A stretch of 64,000 nt of DNA, taken from contig NZ_JACESV010000001.1 in assembly GCF_013911645.1 (NCBI RefSeq), positions 1,178,001-1,242,000 on the forward strand, read 5' to 3'. Shown here piece by piece: positions 8,163-16,289 of the stretch (its first letter is position 1; every line of letters begins with the position of its first letter). The translations under genes were made by a program, and so were the position numbers. Below the pieces are notes generated by a model, which made no database searches, was not told the DNA's origin, and saw nothing but the letters and a program-made list of their open reading frames with translations. The DNA comes from Allomuricauda sp. Lineage in GTDB: Bacteria; Bacteroidota; Bacteroidia; Flavobacteriales; Flavobacteriaceae.

Positions 8163-8672
8163 TCAAAATTTTATTCGGGTTCCCATCTCAAGTCGTGTGC
8201 CCACTCCTTCCAGCCCCATACTATAAAAATTGGATGCTTTGATCGGGCGGACGAGCTTTACATCCAAAAGCATATTTTCACGAACTTGATGTTCCATACC
8301 AAGAAAAATTTCATGGCGCGGGTCGGGATTTGGATATCCCCTGCCACTATTGTATAAATCCCATTCTTTTTGATATCCTCCCAACATGTAAAGCTTTTTT
8401 CCGATCCTTTGGTTTAGCTGTGTACCTAAACTGAACCTGTCTGCGTGGTAGCGTCGGTAATGTTCGCCAATAACTTGAATTTCTGTACCCTCCAAAGCTT
8501 CAAAATTGATACTGAACCAGGCAAAATGTGATAATTCATCAAATTTTGGATAATTAAAACCCTCAATATAGATTGGAGACTCCGCGGTTTTGGAAATAAC
8601 AGTACTATTTTGAGCGTGAATCGTCAGACTGAACAACATGGCTAAGATGAGAAAAAAGGCTAATCTGTTCAT
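8163..8672 (-). CDS. secreted or outer-membrane protein of unknown function
   Basis: From the ATG at 8672 the product is 169 residues with a signal peptide (MNRLAFFLILAMLFSLTIHAQ). An in-frame ATG 27 bases upstream would place polar residues ahead of the signal, so the downstream start was chosen. The mature part has alternating strands (KLYMLGGYQKEWDLY, HEIFLGMEHQVRENMLLDVKLVRP) and ends in TRLEMGTRIKF, as outer-membrane barrels do. I do not recognise a named family. It looks like a small barrel or an OM-associated protein. Confidence 0.6.
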   Translation of the reverse strand: MNRLAFFLILAMLFSLTIHAQNSTVISKTAESPIYIEGFNYPKFDELSHFAWFSINFEALEGTEIQVIGEHYRRYHADRFSLGTQLNQRIGKKLYMLGGYQKEWDLYNSGRGYPNPDPRHEIFLGMEHQVRENMLLDVKLVRPIKASNFYSMGLEGVGTRLEMGTRIKF

Positions 8673-8767
8673 GGTAAGTGTTTTACTACAATTTACCAAA
8701 GCTTGAACAACCCACCATAACTATTAGCTAAATTTTAACCTTGATGTTTGAAATTCAGCAAACTACA

Positions 8768-10084
8768 TCAGTCCTGCATCAGGGTATTCTTTTCTACCTT
8801 GTTCTGTTTTTTAAAAGGTCGGATAATCAATCGGGCTTCGCGGTCAAATCGAATATAATTGTACACCCAATTGATAAAGACCACTACCCTATTTCTAAAA
8901 CCGATCAGAAAATATAAATGCACAAACATCCAAACAAACCAAGCAAATACGCCTTGAAACCTGAATTTTGGCAAATCCACCACCGCTTTGTTCCTTCCTA
9001 CGGTTGCCATGCTGCCCTTATCTTTATAAATAAAAGGTTTCATCGGTTTGTTCTCTATCAATCGAACCAGGTTGTCCCCAAGGTTCCTCCCTTGTTGTAT
9101 GGCAGGTTGGGCCATCATAGGGTGTCCATAAGGAAATTCCTCCGTTTCCATTTGCGCCACGTCACCAATGGCAAAAACATCTTCCAGTCCCACAATTTGA
9201 TGAAACTCGTTTACTTTTAAACGTTTGTCCCTGCTAAGAAGTTCCTCAACATCCAAACCTTTTAGTCCCACTGCTTTGACTCCCGCGGCCCACACCAAGG
9301 TTTCTGCCTCAAAAATTGTTTTGGTGCTTGTGGTTACTTTTTTGCCATCGTAATCGGTTACACGGATGTTTTTCCAAACATTTACCCCGAGCTCTTCCAA
9401 AAACTTTTCCGCTTTCTCCGATGCTTTTTCACTCATTGCCGGCAAAATCCTATCGCCGCCTTGCACCAAGTTTATTTGTGCCCTACGGGTATCCAGATCG
9501 GGGTAATCCTTCGGCAAAATGCCTTTTTTGATCTCTGCCAAAGCCCCTGCCAGTTCAACCCCTGTGGGCCCACCGCCCACTATAACGAAGTTCATCAAGG
9601 CATCACGCTCATGGAGGTCATCCGTTAAAAGTGCCTGCTCAAAATTTTCCAGGATCAAGCTTCGTAAATTCAGGGATTGCGGAATGGTTTTCATGGCCAT
9701 ACCCTTGGCCTTAATGTTCTTATTCCCAAAAAAGTTGGTTTCCGAACCCGTTGCTACCACCAGGTAATCATAAAAAATCTCCCCGATATTGGTCTTGATT
9801 CGTTTGGTATGCGTTTTAACTTCCTTCACCTGTGCCAATCTAAAAAAGAAATTGGGATAGCCCTGCAACACCTTTCTGATGGGGTATGCAATGGAATCCG
9901 GTTCCAGCCCACCTGTGGACACTTGATACAGCAAGGGTTGAAAGTTGTGGTAATTGTGTTTATCCAACAGAACCACTTGGGCTTCTTTTTTACTTAATTT
10001 TTTGGCTAATGCAATGCCTCCAAAACCGCCGCCTATAATTACGACTCTTGGATAACTGGATTGAGGAATGTTCATGCTCGACAT
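8768..10084 (-). CDS. ndh: type II NADH:quinone dehydrogenase
   Basis: Single-subunit, non-proton-pumping NADH dehydrogenase at the inner face of the cytoplasmic membrane. The 438 residues hold an FAD motif VVIIGGGFGGIALA near 14-26 and an NADH motif FVIVGGGPTGVELAGALAE near 165-183. The third FAD contact follows around VFAIGDVAQM. The C-terminal hydrophobic stretch (FAWFVWMFVHLYFLIG) is the usual membrane anchor of this family. The next ATG, three codons in, is an equally good start. The gene stands alone. Confidence 0.92.
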   Translation of the reverse strand: MSSMNIPQSSYPRVVIIGGGFGGIALAKKLSKKEAQVVLLDKHNYHNFQPLLYQVSTGGLEPDSIAYPIRKVLQGYPNFFFRLAQVKEVKTHTKRIKTNIGEIFYDYLVVATGSETNFFGNKNIKAKGMAMKTIPQSLNLRSLILENFEQALLTDDLHERDALMNFVIVGGGPTGVELAGALAEIKKGILPKDYPDLDTRRAQINLVQGGDRILPAMSEKASEKAEKFLEELGVNVWKNIRVTDYDGKKVTTSTKTIFEAETLVWAAGVKAVGLKGLDVEELLSRDKRLKVNEFHQIVGLEDVFAIGDVAQMETEEFPYGHPMMAQPAIQQGRNLGDNLVRLIENKPMKPFIYKDKGSMATVGRNKAVVDLPKFRFQGVFAWFVWMFVHLYFLIGFRNRVVVFINWVYNYIRFDREARLIIRPFKKQNKVEKNTLMQD

Positions 10085-10176
10085 ACCGACAAATTTAAGT
10101 ATTACCTGTTTGAGCGGGTCATCTCAGGCTTGGTTTTTTTGTATCTTTAGCATCTAACTCAAAAAAACTTCAACCC

Positions 10177-11604
10177 ATGAAAAAAATTCTCCCGCTAGGT
10201 GCGCTGCTATTGTTGTGCACCATGGGTATTCATGCCCAAAAAAAGAAAAACGATGTAATCAAGGCTTTAGATTCAAAATCTGAAAAATACACTGAAATTG
10301 CCCATGAAATATGGGACTTGGCTGAAATGGGATATTTGGAAGAGCAAAGTTCCGCCCTTTTACAAAAAACCCTTTCCGATGCCGGGTTCTCCATCGAAAC
10401 AGGGATTGCTGGTATCCCAACGGCTTTTAAAGCCGAATATGGATCTGGGTATCCTGTAATTGGTATTTTGGGGGAATACGATGCCTTGCCCGGCCTTTCT
10501 CAAGAGGCTGTTCCAGAGAAAAAATCCGCTGGTGGGGCTGCCGGTCATGCCTGTGGGCACCACTTGTTTGGAACGGCATCCACCGCTGCGGCGATTTCGG
10601 TAAAGGACTGGATGGATGCCAACGACATTAAAGGAACCATTCGCTTTTACGGATGCCCGGCAGAAGAAGGTGGTTCCGGTAAAGTTTATATGGTTCGCGA
10701 AGGCGTGTTCGATGATGTGGACGTAGCCCTGCATTGGCACCCAAGTTCGGCAAATGCCGCCAGTGCCGGTGCCGCATTGGCCAACAAATCCGCCAAATTC
10801 AGGTTCCATGGGGTTTCTGCACATGCCGCAGCCGCACCACAAATGGGACGTTCGGCATTGGATGGCGTAGAGGCCATGAATGCCATGGTAAACATGATGC
10901 GCGAGCATATCCCCGAAGATGCACGAATCCACTACGTAATCACCGATGGAGGTAAAGCGCCAAATGTTGTTCCCGACTTTGCCGAAGTTTATTATTATGC
11001 AAGACACAACACCAGGGATGTGGTCGTGGATATTTTTGATAGGATCGTAAAAGCAGCGGAAGGAGCTGCGATGGGAACAGGAACTACCATGGAATATGAA
11101 ATGATCGGGGGAACCCACGAACTCCTGCCCAACCTGACCGTGCAAAAAATAATGTACGACAACTTGGTGAAAGTAGGTGGGGTTACTTACAATGATGAGG
11201 AAAAGGCCTTTGCCGAAAAAATATCCAAAACTTTGGGCAAAAATGCACCGGACATTTCCACTGCCGAAAAAATCCAACCTTACAAAGAAACAGCCAATGC
11301 ATTTGGTTCCACCGATGTGGGAGACGTTAGTTTTACCGTACCAACAGCTGGCTTGGGAACGGCGACATGGGTACCCGGAACACCTGCACACAGTTGGCAA
11401 GCCGTAGCTGCCGGAGGTATGAGCATTGGCTCCAAAGGAATGATGGTAGCCGCCAAAACCATAGCCCTTACCGCAATGGATATTTTTGAAAACCCAAAAA
11501 CAATAGAGGCCGCCAAAAAGGAATTGGAGGAAAGAAGGGGAAAAGACTTCAAATATATTCCCATGTTGGGCAACAGACCTCCTGCATTGGACTATCGTAA
11601 ATAG
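10177..11604 (+). CDS. secreted M20 family amidohydrolase, AbgB-like
   Basis: A 475-residue metallopeptidase with an N-terminal signal (MKKILPLGALLLLCTMGIHAQ), so periplasmic or secreted. It shows the M20 pattern: GILGEYDALPGLSQ (about 95-108), the metal-ligand segment GHACGHHLFG (about 125-134), the PAEEGGSGK segment with the catalytic/metal Glu, and a dimerisation domain in the middle. It is closest by eye to p-aminobenzoyl-glutamate hydrolase subunit B and related amidohydrolases. No AbgA partner is beside it. The substrate is unknown; an amidated or peptide-linked amino acid is likely. An imperfect -7 element (TATCTTTA) lies at 10142. Confidence 0.85.
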   Translation: MKKILPLGALLLLCTMGIHAQKKKNDVIKALDSKSEKYTEIAHEIWDLAEMGYLEEQSSALLQKTLSDAGFSIETGIAGIPTAFKAEYGSGYPVIGILGEYDALPGLSQEAVPEKKSAGGAAGHACGHHLFGTASTAAAISVKDWMDANDIKGTIRFYGCPAEEGGSGKVYMVREGVFDDVDVALHWHPSSANAASAGAALANKSAKFRFHGVSAHAAAAPQMGRSALDGVEAMNAMVNMMREHIPEDARIHYVITDGGKAPNVVPDFAEVYYYARHNTRDVVVDIFDRIVKAAEGAAMGTGTTMEYEMIGGTHELLPNLTVQKIMYDNLVKVGGVTYNDEEKAFAEKISKTLGKNAPDISTAEKIQPYKETANAFGSTDVGDVSFTVPTAGLGTATWVPGTPAHSWQAVAAGGMSIGSKGMMVAAKTIALTAMDIFENPKTIEAAKKELEERRGKDFKYIPMLGNRPPALDYRK

Positions 11605-11677
11605 ATTTTTCATCAAACACTGTAACAAATGTTGCTTTCTGCATACTTATAATTAAAGCAACTTTACCAACCGTTTA

Positions 11678-12172
11678 GTGAACAAAGAACTGGAACATCG
11701 TTTTGTGACGGAACTTGAGGACAATCAAAATATTGTCCATAAGGTATGTAGTCTCTATACCAACGACAAAGACTCCCATAACGACCTGTTCCAAGAAATC
11801 ACTATTCAATTGTGGAAAGCATATCCAAAGTTTCGGGGAGATGCCAAGTTTAGTACATGGATGTACCGTGTGGCGTTGAATACGGCCATTACCTTGTACC
11901 GAAAATCAAAAAAAAGGGTAAAGACCCAAGATTTTGAGTCGGTCCTCCATAAGATCAAGGCCACGGATTATGACGATACGGAAGAACGGCAGTTAAAACT
12001 GATGTACGACGCCATAAAACAGCTTGGTGATATTGACAAGGCCTTGGTATTCCTCTATCTGGAAGACAAGGATTACACGGAGATAGCCGAAACTTTGGGT
12101 ATTACAGAAGTAAATGCGAGAGTGAAGATGAGCAGGGTAAAAAATAAATTAAGAACCATATTAAATCCTTGA
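11678..12172 (+). CDS. ECF-type RNA polymerase sigma factor (GTG start)
   Basis: A 164-residue sigma-70-family factor. The start is GTG at 11678; no in-frame ATG upstream fits. Region 2 covers about 10-75 (LFQEITIQLWKAYPKFRG, FSTWMYRVALNTA) and region 4 about 105-160, with the helix-turn-helix DYTEIAETLGITEVNARVKMSRVKNKL. The next gene starts 2 bases after the TGA and encodes a membrane protein, which is where an anti-sigma factor would be expected. Its regulon is unknown. Confidence 0.93.
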   Translation: MNKELEHRFVTELEDNQNIVHKVCSLYTNDKDSHNDLFQEITIQLWKAYPKFRGDAKFSTWMYRVALNTAITLYRKSKKRVKTQDFESVLHKIKATDYDDTEERQLKLMYDAIKQLGDIDKALVFLYLEDKDYTEIAETLGITEVNARVKMSRVKNKLRTILNP

Positions 12173-12174
12173 TT

Positions 12175-12819
12175 ATGCTGGATGAACTGGAGCTCTTGAA
12201 AAAAGATTGGCAGAAGCGGGAAGCAGACCTTCCCAAGCTGTCCTATGAGCAAATCTATCCGATGACCAAGAAAAAGTCATCATCCATAGTTAAATGGATT
12301 TTTTATATCAGCATCATAGAGTTTGTGTTCTGGGCGGGTATCAATATTATTTTTAGCGGTCCAGAAACCATGCAGGAGCTAAAGGACATGCATATCTATA
12401 AGGTCGTTATGGCCCTGAACATCATCAACTACGCCATAATCCTTTACTTTATCTATAAGTTTTACATTAATTACAAAAAAATATCATTCACGGATTCCTC
12501 CAAGAATTTGATGCGGACCATATTAAAGGTAAAACGAACCGTAACACAATATGTCTGGTTCAATCTTATCATCTTCACCACCTATTTGATCATAAACATG
12601 TACGGGGCACTCCTTTATGGTTCCGAGGGACAGAAAATTGTTGAAGCTGCATCCAAAGACGGGGACAGCATAACATTTTGGGCCATGGTGATCGGGATAT
12701 CCGTGGTATTTATAGCCGCTATCCTATTTTTAATATGGCTGTTCTACAAATTACTTTACGGTATCTTACTAAAAAGACTTAGAAAAAACTATAACGACCT
12801 TAAAAGGTTAGAGGTCTAA
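12175..12819 (+). CDS. membrane protein coupled to the ECF sigma factor (possible anti-sigma)
   Basis: The ATG at 12175 is 2 bases past the sigma stop; a TTG two codons earlier is less likely. The 214-residue product has a cytoplasmic N-terminus of about 35 residues (MLDELELLKKDWQKREADLP) and then four hydrophobic segments at roughly 40-60, 80-100, 125-150 and 170-200. It has no recognisable zinc-binding anti-sigma domain. Genes of this type follow ECF sigma genes in Flavobacteriaceae. That position suggests sigma control, but the sequence alone does not show it. The gene overlaps the convergent acyltransferase by 4 bases. Confidence 0.7.
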   Translation: MLDELELLKKDWQKREADLPKLSYEQIYPMTKKKSSSIVKWIFYISIIEFVFWAGINIIFSGPETMQELKDMHIYKVVMALNIINYAIILYFIYKFYINYKKISFTDSSKNLMRTILKVKRTVTQYVWFNLIIFTTYLIINMYGALLYGSEGQKIVEAASKDGDSITFWAMVIGISVVFIAAILFLIWLFYKLLYGILLKRLRKNYNDLKRLEV

Positions 12820-13637
12820 TCGTCCAACTTGCCCTTATAACTGTAGCGTCTTTTTTGGTTTTCCTCCTCGTAGGCAAGAAGCTCCTTTTGAGGAATTACT
12901 TTTAGGAAAGATGGATGCTGCTCAATGGCGTACTCCAATTTTTCCAATATGGCATCAATCGACTCGTTGTCGTAATCAATATCCAATGGCTCTTTAATTT
13001 GCATGGATTGAAGTATCCCTTTCTTCTTGACACGAAGCCCTTTCTTGTCAAACGAACGTCGGAACCCGTCAATAACCACGGGAACCACAACTGGTTTATA
13101 CTTTTTGATGATGTGAGCGGTACCTTTTCGCAATGGTTTCCAAGGTGTTGTTGTGCCTTGAGGAAAGGTTATTACCCATCCATCATCCAAAGCTTTTCCA
13201 ATATTGGAAATATCACTGAACTTCACCTGTCGGTTCACATTTTGACCATCGGCCCTCCAAGTTCTCTCAATGCTTATGGAACCTGCATAGGCCAAAATTT
13301 TGGTCAATAGACTCTTTTTCATGGTCTCCTTGGCCGCTACGTAGTAAATATTCAATTTGGGGTTCCAGAGATAGCCCAAATTTTTAATATTGTCTTCCCT
13401 CCCGCTCAAACTGGCATTAAAAACATGGAACATGGCCACCACATCGGCAAAATAGGTCTGGTGGTTGCTTACAAAGAGCACATTGTTTTCGGGCAAATCA
13501 CGGATAATCTGCGACCCTTCGATCTCGAGAGTATTAAATCCTTTGTAACGCTGGTGTGTCATCATACCGGCGATACGGATCAGCCATCGTTTTAAAAATA
13601 AAATATGACCAAAAGGATTTTTTTTGAACAGACCCAT
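12816..13637 (-). CDS. 1-acyl-glycerol-3-phosphate acyltransferase (PlsC-like)
   Basis: A 273-residue membrane-associated acyltransferase that probably acylates lysophosphatidate or another lysolipid. The catalytic motif is VSNHQTYFADVV. The His and Asp are separated by five residues, rather than the four of the canonical NHxxxxD motif. The second block reads FPQGTTTPW in place of the usual FPEGTR. A third block, VVPVVIDGF, is typical. The variants look like a subfamily trait rather than decay, because the rest of the protein is intact. It converges on the sigma partner gene. Confidence 0.82.
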   Translation of the reverse strand: MGLFKKNPFGHILFLKRWLIRIAGMMTHQRYKGFNTLEIEGSQIIRDLPENNVLFVSNHQTYFADVVAMFHVFNASLSGREDNIKNLGYLWNPKLNIYYVAAKETMKKSLLTKILAYAGSISIERTWRADGQNVNRQVKFSDISNIGKALDDGWVITFPQGTTTPWKPLRKGTAHIIKKYKPVVVPVVIDGFRRSFDKKGLRVKKKGILQSMQIKEPLDIDYDNESIDAILEKLEYAIEQHPSFLKVIPQKELLAYEEENQKRRYSYKGKLDD

Positions 13638-13678
13638 GTAAAGTGTTGATTGTTGGCAGCAAATTTACAAAATAGCAG

Positions 13679-14320
13679 CTAAAGCACTTGGCGTAAAAGT
13701 GCCTTGATTTCGCTCAACATCATGGCCGTAGCTCCCCAAACCGTGTAACCGTTTAATTTAAAGGCGGGTACATGTATGTTTTTTGCGTAAGAAGTGCTCA
13801 AAATTTCCTCAATATGGTTAGAGTCGTCCAAGAAATCCCTCAGATACACCTCGACTAGGCTTTCCACTTCGCTTTCTTCCTTAACAAATGGTCCCGGATT
13901 CGGATAGATTCCGATGTAAGGCCTTACCAAAAAATTACTGGGCGGAATATACACTTCACTGAGTTCTTTGATTACTTCGACCTTAGTAGGGGGTACGCCA
14001 ACTTCCTCATAGGTTTCCCTTAAGGCAGTTTGCATCAGGTCTTTATCTTCCTTCTCCACCTTCCCGCCTGGAAATCCGATTTGGTTGGAATGCACGCCTT
14101 GGTAAACTTTACGAAGTATCAAAAGTAAACGGGTCTCTTGTTCCAAATCCGGATAAAACAGAGCCATTACCCCGGCTCTTCTAGGGTTGGCATCCTGCAC
14201 CCGGTTGTCCTTCAACCATTGGATACGTAGCTCTGGTGACATTTTATTGTGCGAATCCTCTCCAGGAAGTGGTAGATTTTTTAATTTTAAAGCTAGTTCA
14301 CAAAATTCATTAAAATCCAT
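13679..14320 (-). CDS. Nudix hydrolase, CoA pyrophosphatase type
   Basis: Expected to cleave CoA or acyl-CoA to phosphopantetheine and 3',5'-ADP. From the ATG at 14320 (MDFNEFCELALKLKNLPLPG) the product has 213 residues. An earlier in-frame ATG adds about 29 residues not seen in the family. The CoA-type signature LILRKVYQGVHSNQIGFPGG comes just before the Nudix box, which ends ALRETYEEVG. The start codon overlaps the start codon of the divergent cyclophilin gene by two bases (CATG at 14318-14321), so its promoter must lie inside that gene. Confidence 0.9.
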   Translation of the reverse strand: MDFNEFCELALKLKNLPLPGEDSHNKMSPELRIQWLKDNRVQDANPRRAGVMALFYPDLEQETRLLLILRKVYQGVHSNQIGFPGGKVEKEDKDLMQTALRETYEEVGVPPTKVEVIKELSEVYIPPSNFLVRPYIGIYPNPGPFVKEESEVESLVEVYLRDFLDDSNHIEEILSTSYAKNIHVPAFKLNGYTVWGATAMMLSEIKALLRQVL

Positions 14321-15038
14321 GCTATTGAGACAATCGGCTTTAATTACAAGTATATTATTTTTTTTATTCGTTTCCTGTGGAGAATCCCCTAAAAAGGACA
14401 AGGACAAAGTTCAGGAAAATATTACAAATACCGATACCGTCCCAAAAGTAACAGTGGATTCCACGAAAATCGAGGAAGAAGAAGAACCTTTCAAACTCAC
14501 AGAGGAAAATGCAATTGACTTCTTTTTCGATTACGAAAAAAACTTAAAAAAAGACAAAGTAAAGATTACCACTACCATGGGCAGTTTTACCGTACAGTTG
14601 TATGATGATGTACCCTATCACAAAGCCAATTTTATTTATTTGGCCAGGCAAAAGTATTTTGACAGTACCCAGTTCCACAGGGTTGTGAAGGATTTTATTA
14701 TACAAGGAGGCAACTCCGATGATAGAAAAACAGCGAGCAAGCGTGGTGATATAGGACGATATCTCCTTCCACCTGACGCCAATAAAGGCCACAAGCACCA
14801 CCGAGGAACCATTTCCATGCCCAGTAGCGAAAGGGACAATCCACACAAATTAGCTTCTCCCTACGAATTCTTCATTGTGGTAACCAATCCAGGATCTTAC
14901 CATCTTGATGGATCCTACACGCCCTTCGGACGTGTAGTGGAAGGAATGGATGTGGTGGATGCCATAAACAATGTTCCTGTAGGTGACGGTGATTGGCCAT
15001 GGCAAAATGTTTATATCCTCAAAGCAGAAGTATTGTAA
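14319..15038 (+). CDS. cyclophilin-type peptidyl-prolyl isomerase lipoprotein
   Basis: A 239-residue lipoprotein: the start at 14319 gives a short n-region and lipobox (FLFVSC) near residue 20. An acidic Lys/Glu-rich linker runs to about residue 75. The cyclophilin domain then covers about 85-238, with FHRVVKDFIIQGG, GTISMPSS and the FGRVVEGMDVVDAI helix. The active-site Arg of FHRV is present. It should assist folding of exported proteins in the periplasm. The longer in-frame reading upstream (from 14187) lies over the Nudix gene and was rejected. See the divergent gene for the overlapping start codons. Confidence 0.9.
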   Translation: MLLRQSALITSILFFLFVSCGESPKKDKDKVQENITNTDTVPKVTVDSTKIEEEEEPFKLTEENAIDFFFDYEKNLKKDKVKITTTMGSFTVQLYDDVPYHKANFIYLARQKYFDSTQFHRVVKDFIIQGGNSDDRKTASKRGDIGRYLLPPDANKGHKHHRGTISMPSSERDNPHKLASPYEFFIVVTNPGSYHLDGSYTPFGRVVEGMDVVDAINNVPVGDGDWPWQNVYILKAEVL

Positions 15039-15092
15039 AGGAATCAAAAAATAGTATAATTTAATTGCCCTCAACCCGTAACTAAACTCAGC

Positions 15093-15812
15093 ATGATACA
15101 GACTAACAATTTTACTTATGCAGCTAGTGGGCAATCTTACCAAGGAGTGGTTGCCTACGATGATAGCATTAAGGGCAAACGCCCTGTAGTCTTGATTTCC
15201 CACACATGGAAAGGACAGTCCCAATTTGAAGTGGACAAAGCCGTAGAACTGGCCAAGCAAGGCTATTTGGCCTTCGCCATAGATGTGTACGGAAAAGGCA
15301 AAAGAGCCAAGGATGCCGCAGAAGCCGAAACATTAATGAACGAAATGTTGAACGACCGCCAAGAATTGTTAAATCGGATACTTTTGGCACTCGACAAAAT
15401 AAAAGAACATGATTTGGCCAAGGCCGAAAAGGTCGGAATTATAGGATTTTGCTTTGGTGGAAAATGCGCCTTGGATTTGGCCCGTTCCGGCATAGATATC
15501 AAAGGAGCGGTCTGTTTCCACGGAATCTTTGACCCGCCTGGCCTGGATCACGAAGGGGACATCAAGGCAAAAATATTGGTGCTTCACGGTTGGGAGGACC
15601 CGCTGGCATTTCCAAAAGATATTGTTTCCTTGGGTTACGAACTCACCGAACGCAATGCGGTTTGGGAAATGGATGTTTTTGGCCATACGGGGCATGCTTT
15701 CACCAACCCAAATGCCAATGCACCTGACGATGGCATGATGTACAACCCTTTGGCCAGTGATCGGTCTTGGCAGCGTATGTCACACTTTTTTGAAGAGGTT
15801 TTTGCCGATTAA
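15093..15812 (+). CDS. dienelactone hydrolase family protein
   Basis: A 239-residue cytoplasmic alpha/beta hydrolase. The catalytic triad is Cys120 (GFCFGG), Asp169 (HGWEDP) and His201 (GHTGHAF), the Cys-Asp-His set of carboxymethylenebutenolidase. No ring-cleavage pathway genes are near, so the true substrate is likely another lactone or ester. Its last 33 bases overlap the end of the convergent DoxX-like gene. Confidence 0.88.
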   Translation: MIQTNNFTYAASGQSYQGVVAYDDSIKGKRPVVLISHTWKGQSQFEVDKAVELAKQGYLAFAIDVYGKGKRAKDAAEAETLMNEMLNDRQELLNRILLALDKIKEHDLAKAEKVGIIGFCFGGKCALDLARSGIDIKGAVCFHGIFDPPGLDHEGDIKAKILVLHGWEDPLAFPKDIVSLGYELTERNAVWEMDVFGHTGHAFTNPNANAPDDGMMYNPLASDRSWQRMSHFFEEVFAD

Positions 15813-16280
15813 TATACCGTTCGACAAACTGTATTTTTGCTTTCTTATTGGCTCTCCGGACTTTTCGGAAACCCTTTTTCTTTCGTAAATGGAAACAAGG
15901 GCCGCTATAATTATGAGGTTTTTCATAATGTATTGCCCAACAAGGGTCAAGGATAATGGCTCGTCTCCAAAAACATCGCCCGGAAAAAAGAATAGCGGTG
16001 TAAAGGTGCATACCATGTGGACCAAAGTCATTATTACAGCTTGTCTTCTAAAAAAACCGAACACAAATAAAAAGCCCAATCCTACTTCCCAAAAGGCAAG
16101 TAGGATTATGGAAATCTCATCAGGTACCAATCCAAAAGTGAGTTGATGAATGGTGCTTTTTGCCAAATCTTCGGCTGGACTAAGGTTTGGGACAAATTTT
16201 AATGTACCAAACCAAAAATATACCAAGCCGATAGTGATGGCGATAAAACGATTTTTTCTGGTTGGATTTAAATGGTTCAT
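15780..16280 (-). CDS. DoxX-like integral membrane protein
   Basis: A 166-residue protein with four hydrophobic segments. The first carries GLVYFWFGTLKFVPNLSPAE, the K-F/P signature of DoxX and DUF417-type proteins. It is third in a run with an outer-membrane protein and a FecA-like receptor: it starts 9 bases after the receptor stop. A role in the inner membrane linked to the receptor substrate is inference. It overlaps the dienelactone hydrolase gene by 33 bases tail to tail. Confidence 0.75.
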   Translation of the reverse strand: MNHLNPTRKNRFIAITIGLVYFWFGTLKFVPNLSPAEDLAKSTIHQLTFGLVPDEISIILLAFWEVGLGFLFVFGFFRRQAVIMTLVHMVCTFTPLFFFPGDVFGDEPLSLTLVGQYIMKNLIIIAALVSIYERKRVSEKSGEPIRKQKYSLSNGILIGKNLFKKV

Positions 16281-16289
16281 ACCTCTATT

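Noticed and set aside
10360..11628. Long minus-strand open frame of 422 codons opposite the M20 gene
   Set aside because: Shadow of the M20 peptidase: Cys/His-rich, low-complexity translation with no domain, while the forward frame has a signal peptide and all M20 motifs.
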